Notes: generated from the sequence alone by a model not told the origin. A stretch of 64,000 nucleotides of DNA from Pseudomonas azerbaijanoccidentalis (GCF_019145495.1 NZ_JAHSTU010000013.1:62001-126000), one strand, 5' to 3'; positions 16,963 to 27,072 are shown, counted from the stretch's first letter. Translations and numbers: made by a program.

Positions 16963-19701
16963 TTAACCCAGTACGCCCAATTCCTTGGCCCGCGCGACGG
17001 CCTGAGTGCGCCGCTCTACCCCCAGTTTGCTGTTGATATGGCTGGCGTGGGTTTTTACGGTGTGCAGGGAAATAAACAACTGGTCGCTGATTTCCTGGTT
17101 CGAACAGCCTTGGGCAATCAGTCGCAGAACGGCAAGCTCTCGCGTACTCAATTGTTCGGCGGCAGGAACCGTCTCCACTACCTGGCGAATAGGCGCAGCG
17201 GGAAGTTTTTCGATAAGGCTCAGAGAAACGTTGGTCGGCGAGCAGAGTTGCAGTTGACCGCGCAACCAGTCCGGATGCTCTGCCAGCAACCTTTCAAACG
17301 ATTGCAGTATGCCCCCGCTCGCGACGTCCATTGCCTGGGCCATCGCCTTGCGGGCCTCGGGTTCGCGTCCACTGTTAAGCAACAGCGAAACCTTTTGCGT
17401 GAGTGCCATGGCGCTGAGCATTTGCCGACCGCTTTGCTGCCCCTGTTCGAGCAAAACATTCAAACGCCCTTCGGCCAGCATCGGCTGGCCCTGGATGACC
17501 TCCAGCAAGGCTTGTTGCAGTTCGATGTGCAGCGGCAACTGCGGGTGGAATTCCGGTGGTGCTGCGGCGTGCTCGCCGTTGTAGGTCTGCCCCAATCGCG
17601 CCAGCCAGGCTTCGGCCAGATCGGTGCGACCCTGTGCCAGCCAGAGCTCGCATTTGACGAGGGTAATCATCGCCAGATAGTAAATCGGCGGCACGTCCCA
17701 GATGTGCATCAGCCGTTCGGCTTCGGCAAGTTCGGCAAAGGCTTTGGCGAATTCACCACTGCTGCCTTCGAGACGGGCGATGACGCAGTGACCGATCAAC
17801 ACGCTGATGTCACGACAGGCGCGGGCTTCGTTCAAGCCCGCCTGTAAGCACCCTCTCGCCGCTTGTGGTTGCAGGCGCAGAGTCAGCAGAAACCCTTCGT
17901 ACAAAGTCAGTCGGGCACGCACCGCGTAAAGCCGTTGCGGTGACAAGCCCTGCAAGCGTTGCAGGCCCTGGCGAACTTCAGCGAGCGCGCGGAGGATTTC
18001 CCCACGCGCTTGCAGCACACGGGCGCGGTCGTAGTGGGCCAACGCTTCAAACAATGGATTGCCGACCCGTTGCGCCAACTCCAGAGAGTCGCGGTTCAAC
18101 CCGCGCGCGCGCCACAGATCGCCATCGGCAATGGCCAGGTTGGACAACGTCGAGAGACACATCAGCCGCTGGCCGTAACGCTTGCACGGAAGGCTTTCGA
18201 GCGCTTCGGTGCAATAGAGCAGCGTGAGTTCACGGTTGCCGCGACCGCGAGCGATGATCCCGCTCAAGGCCAGCCATTGCGCCAGCATCGACTTTTGCGC
18301 CGTGGCCGACGGGGCCGGCAGGAAGCGGCTCAAATGACTGGCCAGTTCCTCGGCGGCATCCAGCTGGCAGGCCAAGCCCAGCGCCCAGCTGTAGAGCACG
18401 ATCAAACGCGGCGTGCTGATCAGCAGGCTGTCGGGCAAGTCCATTTTCCAGCGCAACAACATGCCGACATTCTGTTCCGCCAGCAGCTGTTCTTCTGAGA
18501 GGTTTTGCACCAGGTTCGCCGCGACATCCAGATGTCCGGCGCGCAAGGCCTGCTCCACCGCTTCATCGAGCAGCCCCTGGGCATTGAACCAGCGACAGGC
18601 ACGCAGATGCAGGGTCGCGGCCGGGACCATCGTCTGCGCGGTTGGCCGGGTCCGTAGTAAATCGGAGAACAGGTGGTGATAACGGTACCAGTGGCCGTGC
18701 TCATCCAGCGGAACCAGGAACACCTGGTGCGCCGCCAGAAAACGCAGGATCTCGGCACTGTCGTGGGCGTCGCGGACGGCGTCGCACAACTCACTGCAAA
18801 AACGTTCTTGAGGCGCGGTGTCGTAGAGAAACGCTTGAACCTCGGCGGGCAGGCAATCGATGACTTCCTCAAGCAGATAATCGCGGATCAGGCCTTCCCC
18901 GCCATGGAGCGCTTGGGGCAACGCGCCGTCAGTGCCGGCCTCGGACGCCGCCAGCAGCCAGAACCGCAACCCCGCTACCCAGCCTTCACTGCGCTGGATG
19001 AGGTTTTCCATGGCCTCGCCGCGCAATGAACTGCTGTGCCGGTCCAGCAGGCTCAGGGCTTCATCGTGGGTCAACCGCAGGTCCTGTTCGTGCAACTCAA
19101 GCAGTTGCCGAGACAGGCGAAGCCGCGCCAAATGCCAGTCCGGACGCTGGCGGCTGGTGACCATCACCAGCAAACCCTCGGGAAGGTGATTGAGGAAAAA
19201 TTGCAGGCAACGATCCAGAACCGGCCCTTGCGCCAGATGGTAATCGTCCAGCACCAGCAGCAATGGCGTCGCGGTCGACAGATGTACGGCCAGTTCATCG
19301 AGCAAACCGTCCAGCCACTCTTCGAAGGCGAACGGTTGATGGCGCTGACGCATTTTCAGCAAGCCGAGGGATTGCCTGCCCAACTGCGGAAAATAGTCTT
19401 GAAGGCCTTCGAGCAGTCGCTCGAGGAATCGCCCCGGATCACTGTCTCGCGGACTCAGGCCCAACCACAGGCTTTGCCAATGAGCCGGCAACGCCTGACA
19501 GAACTCCACCGCCAACGAACTCTTGCCAAACCCGGCCGGCGCGCTGACCAGCAGTAACCGGCCGCCCAGCCCCGCGCTCAAGCGCTCGCACAGACGCGGC
19601 CGAAGCACATAGCCATCAGGCAATGGTGGTCGGAAAAAGCGCCCGTCCAGCGCGGCGACAGCGACGCTTGCAGGACCTGGTGGTGGGGACAGATCAGTCA
19701 T
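16963..19701 (-). CDS. MalT-type LuxR transcriptional activator (STAND ATPase)
   Basis: A 912-residue regulator. The N-terminal P-loop ATPase has Walker A SAPAGFGKSS (about 53-62) and LLLVLDDYH as Walker B; a long helical TPR-like region follows (about 350-830), then a LuxR helix-turn-helix (about 848-905, LSTRELAVLRLIAQG...VKTHASHI). Proteins of this shape activate transcription when an inducer binds the repeat region. It lies downstream of the DUF1329-DUF1302 pair and the acyl-CoA ligase on the same strand, and probably controls them. Confidence 0.88.
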   Translation of the reverse strand: MTDLSPPPGPASVAVAALDGRFFRPPLPDGYVLRPRLCERLSAGLGGRLLLVSAPAGFGKSSLAVEFCQALPAHWQSLWLGLSPRDSDPGRFLERLLEGLQDYFPQLGRQSLGLLKMRQRHQPFAFEEWLDGLLDELAVHLSTATPLLLVLDDYHLAQGPVLDRCLQFFLNHLPEGLLVMVTSRQRPDWHLARLRLSRQLLELHEQDLRLTHDEALSLLDRHSSSLRGEAMENLIQRSEGWVAGLRFWLLAASEAGTDGALPQALHGGEGLIRDYLLEEVIDCLPAEVQAFLYDTAPQERFCSELCDAVRDAHDSAEILRFLAAHQVFLVPLDEHGHWYRYHHLFSDLLRTRPTAQTMVPAATLHLRACRWFNAQGLLDEAVEQALRAGHLDVAANLVQNLSEEQLLAEQNVGMLLRWKMDLPDSLLISTPRLIVLYSWALGLACQLDAAEELASHLSRFLPAPSATAQKSMLAQWLALSGIIARGRGNRELTLLYCTEALESLPCKRYGQRLMCLSTLSNLAIADGDLWRARGLNRDSLELAQRVGNPLFEALAHYDRARVLQARGEILRALAEVRQGLQRLQGLSPQRLYAVRARLTLYEGFLLTLRLQPQAARGCLQAGLNEARACRDISVLIGHCVIARLEGSSGEFAKAFAELAEAERLMHIWDVPPIYYLAMITLVKCELWLAQGRTDLAEAWLARLGQTYNGEHAAAPPEFHPQLPLHIELQQALLEVIQGQPMLAEGRLNVLLEQGQQSGRQMLSAMALTQKVSLLLNSGREPEARKAMAQAMDVASGGILQSFERLLAEHPDWLRGQLQLCSPTNVSLSLIEKLPAAPIRQVVETVPAAEQLSTRELAVLRLIAQGCSNQEISDQLFISLHTVKTHASHINSKLGVERRTQAVARAKELGVLG

Positions 19702-19841
19702 GGCCGGCTCTTGTTTGAATTGCGGGTGGCGGCGTTGCAGATGTCCGCAGACTAGCGGTAATTGAGGAGGGAATGAAGGTTATTGCTACAAATGGCTACA
19801 AAAAGTCTACGAATCGCGGTTGTAGCAGCTGCCAACGAGCG

Positions 19842-19876
19842 TAAAAAAAACGCCCCGAACCAGTCGGGGCGTTTCT
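19842..19876 (-). terminator. Terminator after the DUF1329 gene
   Basis: On the minus strand a CGCCCCGA stem closes a five-base loop and is followed by eight T. It lies 28 bases after the DUF1329 stop and separates it from the LuxR gene. Confidence 0.9.
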
Positions 19877-19903
19877 TGAGGATGCGGCCTCTCTCAGTGC
19901 CGT

Positions 19904-21268
19904 TTAGCGAACACCATCCTGACGCAATGCAGCCGGGGTGAAGTCGCTGGTGGTGGCAGTGAAGCCGAAGTCGTAAGCCGACTTCTCTTCGTTCTTCATG
20001 CCCAGCGCCAGGTAACGACCCGATTGCAGGTCATACAGGGCTTCGAGGGCATACCACGGCACTTGCTTGTCGTAGTAGTTCTCGGCATGCGCCTCGGCAA
20101 CGCGCCACAGTTGGCCACGACCGTCGTAGTGGTCGATCACCGCTGCTTGCCAGGTGTCTTCGTCTATGTAGAAGTCACGTTTGGCGTAGATGTGGCGCTG
20201 ACCTTCCTTCAGGGTTGCAACCACATGCCACACACGACGCAATTCGTAACGAGTCAGGTCCTGGTTGATGTGACCGGCCTTGATGATGTCGGCGTACTTG
20301 AGCTTCGGATCGTCGAGCTTGTAGGCGTCGGAGCCGATGTACATCTCTTTCTTGCCTTCGAGCTTCCAGTCGTAACGATCCGGTGCACCGTTGAACATGT
20401 CCAGGTTGTCGGAGGTACGCAGGCCGTCGGCAGCAGTACCCGGGCCGTCATAGGACACTTGTGGCGCACGACGCACACGACGCTGGCCGGCGTTGTAGAC
20501 CCACGCCGAACGCGGCTCCTTCACCTGGTCGAGGGTTTCGTGCACCAGCAGCACACCACCGGCCAGACGCGCCGGAGCAGTCACTTTCTGCTTGAAGTAG
20601 AACAGGATGTTGCCCGGGTTCGCCGGATCGTAGTCCTTCATCTTGTCACGGAACACGAACTGGTCCTGGAAGTACACCAGGCTGAACGAGCCGTTCGGCT
20701 GTGGCGTGGCCTGGGTCACCAGACGGGTCACGCTACCACCGCGATAACGGGTGATGTGGTTCCAGATAACTTCGACGCCGCTCTTCGGGATCGGGAACGG
20801 TACGGCGGTTTCGAAGTTTTCCAGGCCGTTGCCGCCGGACACCAGTTTGGTGTTGGTGGCGTTTTTCTTGATGGCGGCGAACACGTCATCCGGCACGGTG
20901 GCGCCGCGATGGGACGGGTAGACCGGCATCTTGAAGGTTTCCGGGTAGCGCTTGAACATCGCGTACTGGCCCGGAGCGAGCTTTTCCTTGTACTGATCGA
21001 CGTTCTGCGCGGTGATGGTGAACAGTGGCTTTTCACCCGGATATGGATCGGAGAGGAAGCCCTTGCTGTCGACAGTGCCGGCGTTTTTCGGCAGTGGTTT
21101 CCAGGCCGGGATCGAACCGTCGGCGTTGCCGGCCATTTCGGCGCCCATCGGGGTCAGGCTCTTGCCCAGCTTGTCCGCTTCGGCCGCAGGGACCGCCGCC
21201 ATGACGCTGCTCGCCAACAGCGAAAGCCCCAGAACACCGGCGTGGAACAGACTCTTTGTTATTTTCAT
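19904..21268 (-). CDS. DUF1329 protein, exported, LolA/LolB-like
   Basis: A 454-residue exported protein with a signal peptide of about 24 residues (cleavage after VMAA or nearby). DUF1329 proteins are predicted to have a LolA/LolB-like half-barrel that carries hydrophobic molecules; they almost always sit beside a DUF1302 outer-membrane protein. Here DUF1302 is 28 bases upstream on the same strand. With the acyl-CoA ligase, transport or processing of a lipid or ester substrate across the envelope is likely, but this is inference. Confidence 0.82.
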   Translation of the reverse strand: MKITKSLFHAGVLGLSLLASSVMAAVPAAEADKLGKSLTPMGAEMAGNADGSIPAWKPLPKNAGTVDSKGFLSDPYPGEKPLFTITAQNVDQYKEKLAPGQYAMFKRYPETFKMPVYPSHRGATVPDDVFAAIKKNATNTKLVSGGNGLENFETAVPFPIPKSGVEVIWNHITRYRGGSVTRLVTQATPQPNGSFSLVYFQDQFVFRDKMKDYDPANPGNILFYFKQKVTAPARLAGGVLLVHETLDQVKEPRSAWVYNAGQRRVRRAPQVSYDGPGTAADGLRTSDNLDMFNGAPDRYDWKLEGKKEMYIGSDAYKLDDPKLKYADIIKAGHINQDLTRYELRRVWHVVATLKEGQRHIYAKRDFYIDEDTWQAAVIDHYDGRGQLWRVAEAHAENYYDKQVPWYALEALYDLQSGRYLALGMKNEEKSAYDFGFTATTSDFTPAALRQDGVR

Positions 21269-21296
21269 AATTACGTTCGTCCTGAAAATACAGTGC

Positions 21297-23183
21297 TTAG
21301 AAGTTCACGCCGAAGCTGAGCGCAACGAAGTCGCGATCATCCACAGTGGTGTACTTGCCGTCGAAGAAGTTGGTGTATGCCAGGCTTGCGGTGTAGGTGT
21401 TCTGGTACTCGGCATCAACGCCCAGGCTGACCGCTTTGCGACCTTCCTCGAAGTTGCCGCCAGGGCCAGGCGAGTAACCTTCAACGTCGTGGGACCAGGC
21501 CACGTTCGGCTTGAGGTTCACACCGGCGAACACGTCGTTGTATTCCCAGATGGCGCGGCCGCGGTAGCCCCAGGAAGTGGCAGTGGTGAAGCCTTCGTCG
21601 TTGCAATTGCGGTTGAGGTTGTTGGTCGGCGTACCTGGACCGGCACCGGCGATGGTGCTGGTGTTAAGCGCCTGGCAGGTATTCTGGCCACCGGTAGCCG
21701 GCAGTTCACCTGGACCGTAGACCGGATCGCGGCCATAACGAACGTCGGAGGTGCTTTCCAGGCCGCCAACGTGGGTTACGCCCACTTCGCCCACCAGGGT
21801 CAGACGGCTGGCGCCCATGACCTGATCGAAGAAGTGCGTCAGGGTGGTCTGGAACTGGGTCACTTCTTTACGGCGATAGCCGTGCAGGTCCTGGCCCGGT
21901 ACACCGTTGAGCAGGGAGGCGTTGGTCAGCGCGCCGCCCAAAGGACGAACACCGGCGAACAGGATGTCGGTGGAGTTGAGCTGCACCGGTGCGTTCGGAC
22001 GGTAGCTGACTTCACCGCTCCACGCCGTGCCGGTAGGCAAGGTGGTGGAGAAGCTCAAGCCATAGAGACGGATGTCTTCCGGATACTCGACGAAGTAGTT
22101 GGAGTTACCCGCTACGATCAGTGGCGCCAGCGCCCTGAAGGCTGCCGGCAGCGCCGCTGCTCCGGCGTAGACCGATGCTGGAGCACCGGTGGCGCTGAAG
22201 ATCGGCGCGCGGCTGTGATAGTTCATGAAGTAGGCACCGAATTCGGTGTCCAGCGGGTCGAACATGTACTTCAGGGACGCGCCCCACTGGCCGCTGTCGC
22301 GAGCATCGCGATCCGGGCCACGGCGTACCAGTACACCTTCGTTGTCCACGTCGACGCCCAGACGGGTCAGCGTAGGCAATGCCGCGGCGGGAATGGTCGA
22401 ACGCTTGTTCAGCACGCGCAGGTTGTTATCGCAACCGTCGGCAATGATGTCCGGCTGAGAGAAGAAGGTACCGCAGTTGTCGACGACGGTCTGGTCCCAT
22501 TCGATCTGGTAGAAGGCTTCAGCCGACAGGTTGTCGGTAAGGCTCTGGGACACGTAGAACATGTTGACCGGGATCAGGCCTTCCTTGATTTCGGCGCCTG
22601 GACGACGGAACGCGGACACGTCGATCGGGTTGATCGAGTTGATGCCACTGCCGATGAAAGTACTTTCACCCCAGCTCACTACTTGCTTGCCCAGACGAAC
22701 CGAACCCGGCTGATCGGCAATCGAGTAGTTGTGGTAAACGAATGCATCGAGGATCTGACCGCCAGCGGACTTGGCGCCTTCCTTGCGGTTGCTGTCGCTG
22801 ATGTCCTTGAACGGACGGCTTTCGTCCTTGAGTTCAAAGTCGTACCAGTATTTGCCACGAACGAACACGCCAGTGTCGCCGTACTTCAACTCAAGGTCAT
22901 GGATACCCTTGAAGATTTTCGAGAAGGTCTCGCCGCTCTTGAAGTTCAGGTGACCGTCATCGGAAGTCTGGGACAGGCCTTTGCCGCCGTTGTTGACGCC
23001 GATGAGGTTCTTGTTGGCGCTTTCAGTAGACCAACTCGCACCGATCGACAGGGAAGAGTCGAACTGACCTTCGATCTCACCAACGTTGAAACTGACGCCG
23101 AATGCAGGCCCGGCGAGCGTAGAGGCAAGGCTGACGGCCAGAGGCAGTTTAGCCCGGCGCCAGAACTGGTTTACTGATGTCAT
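21297..23183 (-). CDS. DUF1302 outer-membrane protein
   Basis: A 628-residue protein with a signal peptide (about residues 1-29, ending GPAFG) and a beta-rich body ending in a phenylalanine (LSFGVNF), the usual last residue of outer-membrane barrels. DUF1302 proteins are predicted outer-membrane channels. The start at 23183 has GGAG nine bases upstream. It forms an operon with DUF1329. A similar acyl-CoA ligase/DUF1302/DUF1329/LuxR set exists in P. putida, where, as I recall, it was linked to fatty acid or ester use. Confidence 0.82.
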   Translation of the reverse strand: MTSVNQFWRRAKLPLAVSLASTLAGPAFGVSFNVGEIEGQFDSSLSIGASWSTESANKNLIGVNNGGKGLSQTSDDGHLNFKSGETFSKIFKGIHDLELKYGDTGVFVRGKYWYDFELKDESRPFKDISDSNRKEGAKSAGGQILDAFVYHNYSIADQPGSVRLGKQVVSWGESTFIGSGINSINPIDVSAFRRPGAEIKEGLIPVNMFYVSQSLTDNLSAEAFYQIEWDQTVVDNCGTFFSQPDIIADGCDNNLRVLNKRSTIPAAALPTLTRLGVDVDNEGVLVRRGPDRDARDSGQWGASLKYMFDPLDTEFGAYFMNYHSRAPIFSATGAPASVYAGAAALPAAFRALAPLIVAGNSNYFVEYPEDIRLYGLSFSTTLPTGTAWSGEVSYRPNAPVQLNSTDILFAGVRPLGGALTNASLLNGVPGQDLHGYRRKEVTQFQTTLTHFFDQVMGASRLTLVGEVGVTHVGGLESTSDVRYGRDPVYGPGELPATGGQNTCQALNTSTIAGAGPGTPTNNLNRNCNDEGFTTATSWGYRGRAIWEYNDVFAGVNLKPNVAWSHDVEGYSPGPGGNFEEGRKAVSLGVDAEYQNTYTASLAYTNFFDGKYTTVDDRDFVALSFGVNF

Positions 23184-23520
23184 CGACGCTACTCCATGTG
23201 CATTTTATTGTTATGGCAGTGAGCACTTTTAAAAACGCTTGGATAACAGGGAGCCATGGCATCCCAAAGTCATTCCAAAGTTGCATCGCCCCGGTTTGTG
23301 CGTTTGCTCCGTTCTTAAAAATCCTTGAGCGGACTATAGCCAGCAGGTAGTAGAGCTTGATCCCTCTAAAGTGTGATTTGCAGCTGCCAGCCACTCTGGA
23401 ACAGTCCTTTGCCAAGCCGACACCCGTCGGCACGGCAAGAATGGCTGAAATTTCGGATTTGACAAGCCAAGCGCTTGCTTGGTGGGCCTGGCGTGCCTTT
23501 TCGGGCACGCCAGAAGACGC
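23184..23520. other. Intergenic region between fatty acyl-CoA ligase and DUF1302
   Basis: A 337-base gap with no supported gene. It should hold the DUF1302 promoter and the binding site of the MalT-type activator, neither of which I can pinpoint. A perfect ten-base-arm hairpin at 23488-23513 (CTGGCGTGCC) lies next to the ligase stop but lacks a following T-run. Confidence 0.6.
23488..23513 (-). terminator. Stem-loop near the acyl-CoA ligase gene end (possible terminator)
   Basis: Arms CTGGCGTGCC and GGCACGCCAG around a six-base loop, eight bases after the ligase stop. No T-run follows on the minus strand, so termination would be weak or Rho-assisted. Confidence 0.45.
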
Positions 23521-25203
23521 TTAAAGCGTCGAGAGGAAGGTGCTGTTGGTGGCCTGCCATTCGGTGATGTCGACGCGAATTTTCTTCTTGTCGAGTTTGC
23601 CGACACTGGTCTTGGGAATTTCAGTAACAAGGGCGATCTGGCTCGGGATCGCCCACTTGCTCAAGTGCCCCAGTTCGACAAATGGCTTGAGGTGTTCCTT
23701 GAGTTCCCGCGCCCCGATCACATGGCCTTCACGCACCACCAGCAAGGCAAATGGACGCTCGCCCCACTGTGGGTCGGCGATCCCCACCACTGCTACTTCG
23801 CGTACCGCTACATGGCGGCTGATCAGGTCTTCGAGGTCAAGGGAGGAGATCCACTCGCCCCCGGTCTTGATCACGTCTTTGATCCGGTCGCGAATATCGA
23901 TCACGCCCATGCTGTCGAGCGTCGCCACGTCGCCCGTGTGCAGCCAGCCCCCCGCCCAGAGTTCGGCGCCCTTCTGCGGCTCATTGAAATAACCTTCAGT
24001 GAGCCACGGCGCGCGCAGCACCAGTTCCCCTTGAGTTTCGCCATCGGCCGGCAGGAAGTTGCCCTCGGCATCGACGATGGCAGCCTCGACCAAAGGCCCG
24101 GGCACACCGGCCTTGATCCGATAGGTGGTCCGTTCATCCTCGCTGCCGGCCATCAGCTCGTCGTTGAGGTGCGCACAGGACACCAGCGGCCCGGTTTCCG
24201 ACATGCCATACGCCGCGGTCAATTGAATGCCCTTGGCCTTGGCGGCTTCGTACAGCGTGCGGTTCAGCGCACTGCCACCAATGACGATTTTCCAGCCGCC
24301 GAAATCGGTGTTTTGCGCCGCCTTGGCGTTGAGGACCATCTGCAGGATGGTCGGCACGCAGTGGGAGAAAGAGACCTTTTCCTTGCGCCACAGCTCGACC
24401 AGGAATTCCGGATCGTAGCGGCCGGGATACACCTGTTTGAGCCCCAGCATGGTTGCCACATACGGCAGCCCCCACGCGTGGACGTGGAACATCGGGGTGA
24501 TCGGCATGTACACGTCGTTGGTGCCCAGCAGGCGCACGCTGTCGATGGCGCCCATGATGGTCGACACGCCCATGGTGTGCAGCACCAGTTGCCGATGGGT
24601 GAAGTACACCCCTTTGGGGTTGCCGGTGGTGCCGGTGGTGTAGAACGTGGTCGCTACCGAGTTTTCGTCGAAGTCCTGGAAGTCGTACTGCGGGCTCGCG
24701 GCGGCCAGCAATTGCTCATACTCGCCAACGAGGTTGGGCAGGTCGGCGGTCTTTTCCGGCAGATCGGTCAGCAGCAGGGTCTTCTCGACCGTGGTCAGGT
24801 GACCGGCGATTGCGTTGTACAGCCCCACGAACTCGCTGTTGACCAGCACAAAACGGTCCACGGCATGGTTCATGGTATAGAGGATCTGTTCCGGCGACAG
24901 ACGCACGTTGATGGTGTGGATCACCGCGCCAATCATCGGAATGGCGAACATGCATTCCAGATAGCGATGGCTGTCCCAGTCCATGACCGCCACGGTGTCC
25001 CCGGGCTTGACCCCGGCGGCCGTCAATACGTTGGCCAACCGCGCGACCCGTTCGATCAGGGTCGGATAGCTGTAGCGCAACTGGTCGCGGTAGACGATCT
25101 CGCGGGTTTTCTCATAACGCGCGCCGGACATGAGCAGCCGTTTGATCAGCAGCGGATACTGGTAAGCGCCTTCGGCTGGGGGAATAACGCGTGTCTGCAA
25201 CAT
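23521..25203 (-). CDS. Fatty acyl-CoA ligase (AMP-dependent synthetase)
   Basis: A 560-residue ANL-superfamily enzyme. The P-loop TFYTTGTTGNPKG lies at about 186-198, YGMSETGP in the middle, the GWLHTGDVA aspartate and the C-terminal VGKLDKKKIR lysine complete the set. It activates a medium- or long-chain fatty acid to its CoA thioester via an acyl-adenylate. It is upstream of the DUF1302-DUF1329 pair on the same strand, which suggests a shared fatty acid or ester substrate. Chain length cannot be read from the sequence. Confidence 0.88.
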   Translation of the reverse strand: MLQTRVIPPAEGAYQYPLLIKRLLMSGARYEKTREIVYRDQLRYSYPTLIERVARLANVLTAAGVKPGDTVAVMDWDSHRYLECMFAIPMIGAVIHTINVRLSPEQILYTMNHAVDRFVLVNSEFVGLYNAIAGHLTTVEKTLLLTDLPEKTADLPNLVGEYEQLLAAASPQYDFQDFDENSVATTFYTTGTTGNPKGVYFTHRQLVLHTMGVSTIMGAIDSVRLLGTNDVYMPITPMFHVHAWGLPYVATMLGLKQVYPGRYDPEFLVELWRKEKVSFSHCVPTILQMVLNAKAAQNTDFGGWKIVIGGSALNRTLYEAAKAKGIQLTAAYGMSETGPLVSCAHLNDELMAGSEDERTTYRIKAGVPGPLVEAAIVDAEGNFLPADGETQGELVLRAPWLTEGYFNEPQKGAELWAGGWLHTGDVATLDSMGVIDIRDRIKDVIKTGGEWISSLDLEDLISRHVAVREVAVVGIADPQWGERPFALLVVREGHVIGARELKEHLKPFVELGHLSKWAIPSQIALVTEIPKTSVGKLDKKKIRVDITEWQATNSTFLSTL

Positions 25204-25354
25204 AAGAATCCCTTTTCTGACTGCACGGTCGTGGCTGTTAAGTACGCACTGTAGTGCGCCTGATCGCCAGCCAAATCAGCCAAAGGAATGATTTGCAGAG
25301 CCGCGCAAATGCTAGCCTTGCGCCAGCATTTGCGGGTTATCGAGGATCATACGA

Positions 25355-25984
25355 TCAGTGCATCTCGGTAAACGCGAGCTTCACGCCAATCGCGATCAAC
25401 ACGGCGCCCATGGTCCGGTCGAACCAGTGGCCCATGCGGGCGAAACCGGCGCGCACGCGCTGTTGGCTGAACAACATGGCCACCAGGCAGAACCAGATCG
25501 CCGTGGCCACTGCCAGGTAAACACCGTATCCGGCCTGCACCGCCAGCGGCGTGTGCGGATTGATCACCACGGTGAACAACGACAGGAAAAACAGCGTGGC
25601 TTTCGGATTCAAACCGTTGGTCACGAAACCCGAGGTGAAGGCGCCACGAGCGGTGCGCTCGCCGGCTTCCTTGTGCAGATCGTCTGTCACTGTTTTCGCC
25701 GGTTGCGCACGCAGCGCCTTGAAGCCGATGTACAGCAGGTAAGCGGCGGCGGCCCATTTCAAGGCGTTGAACAGCACAATCGACTGAGAAACGATCAGGC
25801 CGATGCCCAGCAACGAGTACCCCACGTGCAGGAAAATCGCCGTACCGACGCCCAGCGCCGTCCAGGTGCCGGCGCGACGCCCGTGGGTTACGCTCTCACG
25901 CACCACCACGGCAAAGTCCGGGCCGGGGCTGGCCACGGCCAACAGGTGGATCAAGGCAACGGTCAAGAACTCGGTCCAGTACAT
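25355..25984 (-). CDS. LysE/RhtB family amino acid exporter
   Basis: A 209-residue inner-membrane protein with about six transmembrane helices and the family's SPGPDF motif near residue 19, and GFVTNGLNPKATLFF in mid-protein. RhtB-type proteins export amino acids such as homoserine, threonine or lysine; the substrate here is not known. It is divergent from the hydroxyacid dehydrogenase. Confidence 0.88.
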   Translation of the reverse strand: MYWTEFLTVALIHLLAVASPGPDFAVVVRESVTHGRRAGTWTALGVGTAIFLHVGYSLLGIGLIVSQSIVLFNALKWAAAAYLLYIGFKALRAQPAKTVTDDLHKEAGERTARGAFTSGFVTNGLNPKATLFFLSLFTVVINPHTPLAVQAGYGVYLAVATAIWFCLVAMLFSQQRVRAGFARMGHWFDRTMGAVLIAIGVKLAFTEMH

Positions 25985-26075
25985 GGGGGCTCCTTTAGGC
26001 CAAGCGTAACTATTTATTTCATCTGGTAGGCTCGGCAGATTACGCCTTCAGTTCATTGCACAAAAGGTACAGTTG

Positions 26076-27041
26076 ATGACGAACACTCGCCGCGCCGTTT
26101 TCCTCGACCACCCGTCCCTTGATCTGGGCGACCTCGATCTCAGCCCGCTACGCGATTGTTTCAGCGAGTTGCAGCTGTACCCGCAAACCTTGCCGGATCA
26201 AGTGATCGATCACCTCAAGGGCGCCACCGTGGCGATCAGCAACAAAATCCTGATCGATGCCGCCGCCATGGCCGCCAGCCCCGAACTCAAGCTGATTCTG
26301 ATCACCGCCACCGGCACCAACAACGTCGACCTCGCGGCCGCCCGCGCCCATGGAATCACCGTGTGTAACTGCCAGGGCTACGGCACGCCGTCCGTGGCGC
26401 AACACACGATCATGCTGCTGCTCAACCTGGCGACGCGCCTGGCCGACTATCAGAAAGCCGTGGGCGAAGGTCGCTGGCAACAGGCCAAACAGTTCTGCCT
26501 GCTGGATTTCCCGATCGTCGAACTGGAGGGCAAGACCCTCGGTCTGCTCGGCCATGGCGAACTGGGCGGCGCGGTCGCGCGGCTGGCCGAAGCCTTCGGC
26601 ATGCACGTGTTGTTGGGGCAGATTCCGGGGCGCCCTGCCCGGCCGGATCGTTTGCCGCTGGACCAATTGCTGCCACAAATCGACGCACTGACCCTGCATT
26701 GCCCGCTCAACGAGCACACCCGGCACTTCATCGGCGCCCGTGAACTGGCATCCATGAAACCCGGTGCATTTGTGGTCAATACCGCCCGCGGTGGCTTGAT
26801 CGACGAACAGGCCCTGGCTGACGCCTTGCGCAATGGCCATCTTGGCGGCGCCGCCACTGATGTGCTGAGCGTCGAGCCACCGGTCAACGGCAATCCATTA
26901 CTGGCCCATGACATCCCTCGCCTGATTGTTACCCCGCACAACGCCTGGGGCAGTCGTGAAGCGCGCCAGCGCATTGTTGGCCAAGTGACTGAAAATGCCC
27001 TGGGGTATTTCAGCGGTAAGGCGCTGCGGGTCGTCAGTTGA
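26076..27041 (+). CDS. D-2-hydroxyacid dehydrogenase (glycerate/hydroxypyruvate type)
   Basis: A 321-residue NAD-dependent D-2-hydroxyacid dehydrogenase. The Rossmann motif is LLGHGELGG (about 156-164). The catalytic Arg is in NTARGGLID, the Glu in VLSVEPP and the His in TPHNAWGS. The protein resembles HprA-type glycerate dehydrogenase, which interconverts hydroxypyruvate and D-glycerate; the substrate is inferred. The ATG at 26076 has AAAGG upstream; a TTG at 26073 would add one residue. It precedes rsmC by 31 bases. Confidence 0.85.
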   Translation: MTNTRRAVFLDHPSLDLGDLDLSPLRDCFSELQLYPQTLPDQVIDHLKGATVAISNKILIDAAAMAASPELKLILITATGTNNVDLAAARAHGITVCNCQGYGTPSVAQHTIMLLLNLATRLADYQKAVGEGRWQQAKQFCLLDFPIVELEGKTLGLLGHGELGGAVARLAEAFGMHVLLGQIPGRPARPDRLPLDQLLPQIDALTLHCPLNEHTRHFIGARELASMKPGAFVVNTARGGLIDEQALADALRNGHLGGAATDVLSVEPPVNGNPLLAHDIPRLIVTPHNAWGSREARQRIVGQVTENALGYFSGKALRVVS

Positions 27042-27072
27042 TAAACTGCGGCACTTTTTTTGAGGAGCAGTT

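Noticed and set aside
16963..19701. Quorum-sensing LuxR regulator
   Set aside because: The protein is 912 residues with a P-loop ATPase and repeats; there is no autoinducer-binding domain and no luxI-type gene nearby.
21012..23177. A 721-codon plus-strand frame
   Set aside because: It is the antisense shadow of the DUF1302 gene, with composition typical of reverse frames in GC-rich DNA and no recognisable domain.
23479..25254. A 591-codon plus-strand frame opposite the acyl-CoA ligase
   Set aside because: The minus-strand gene has all ANL motifs; this frame shows no domain.
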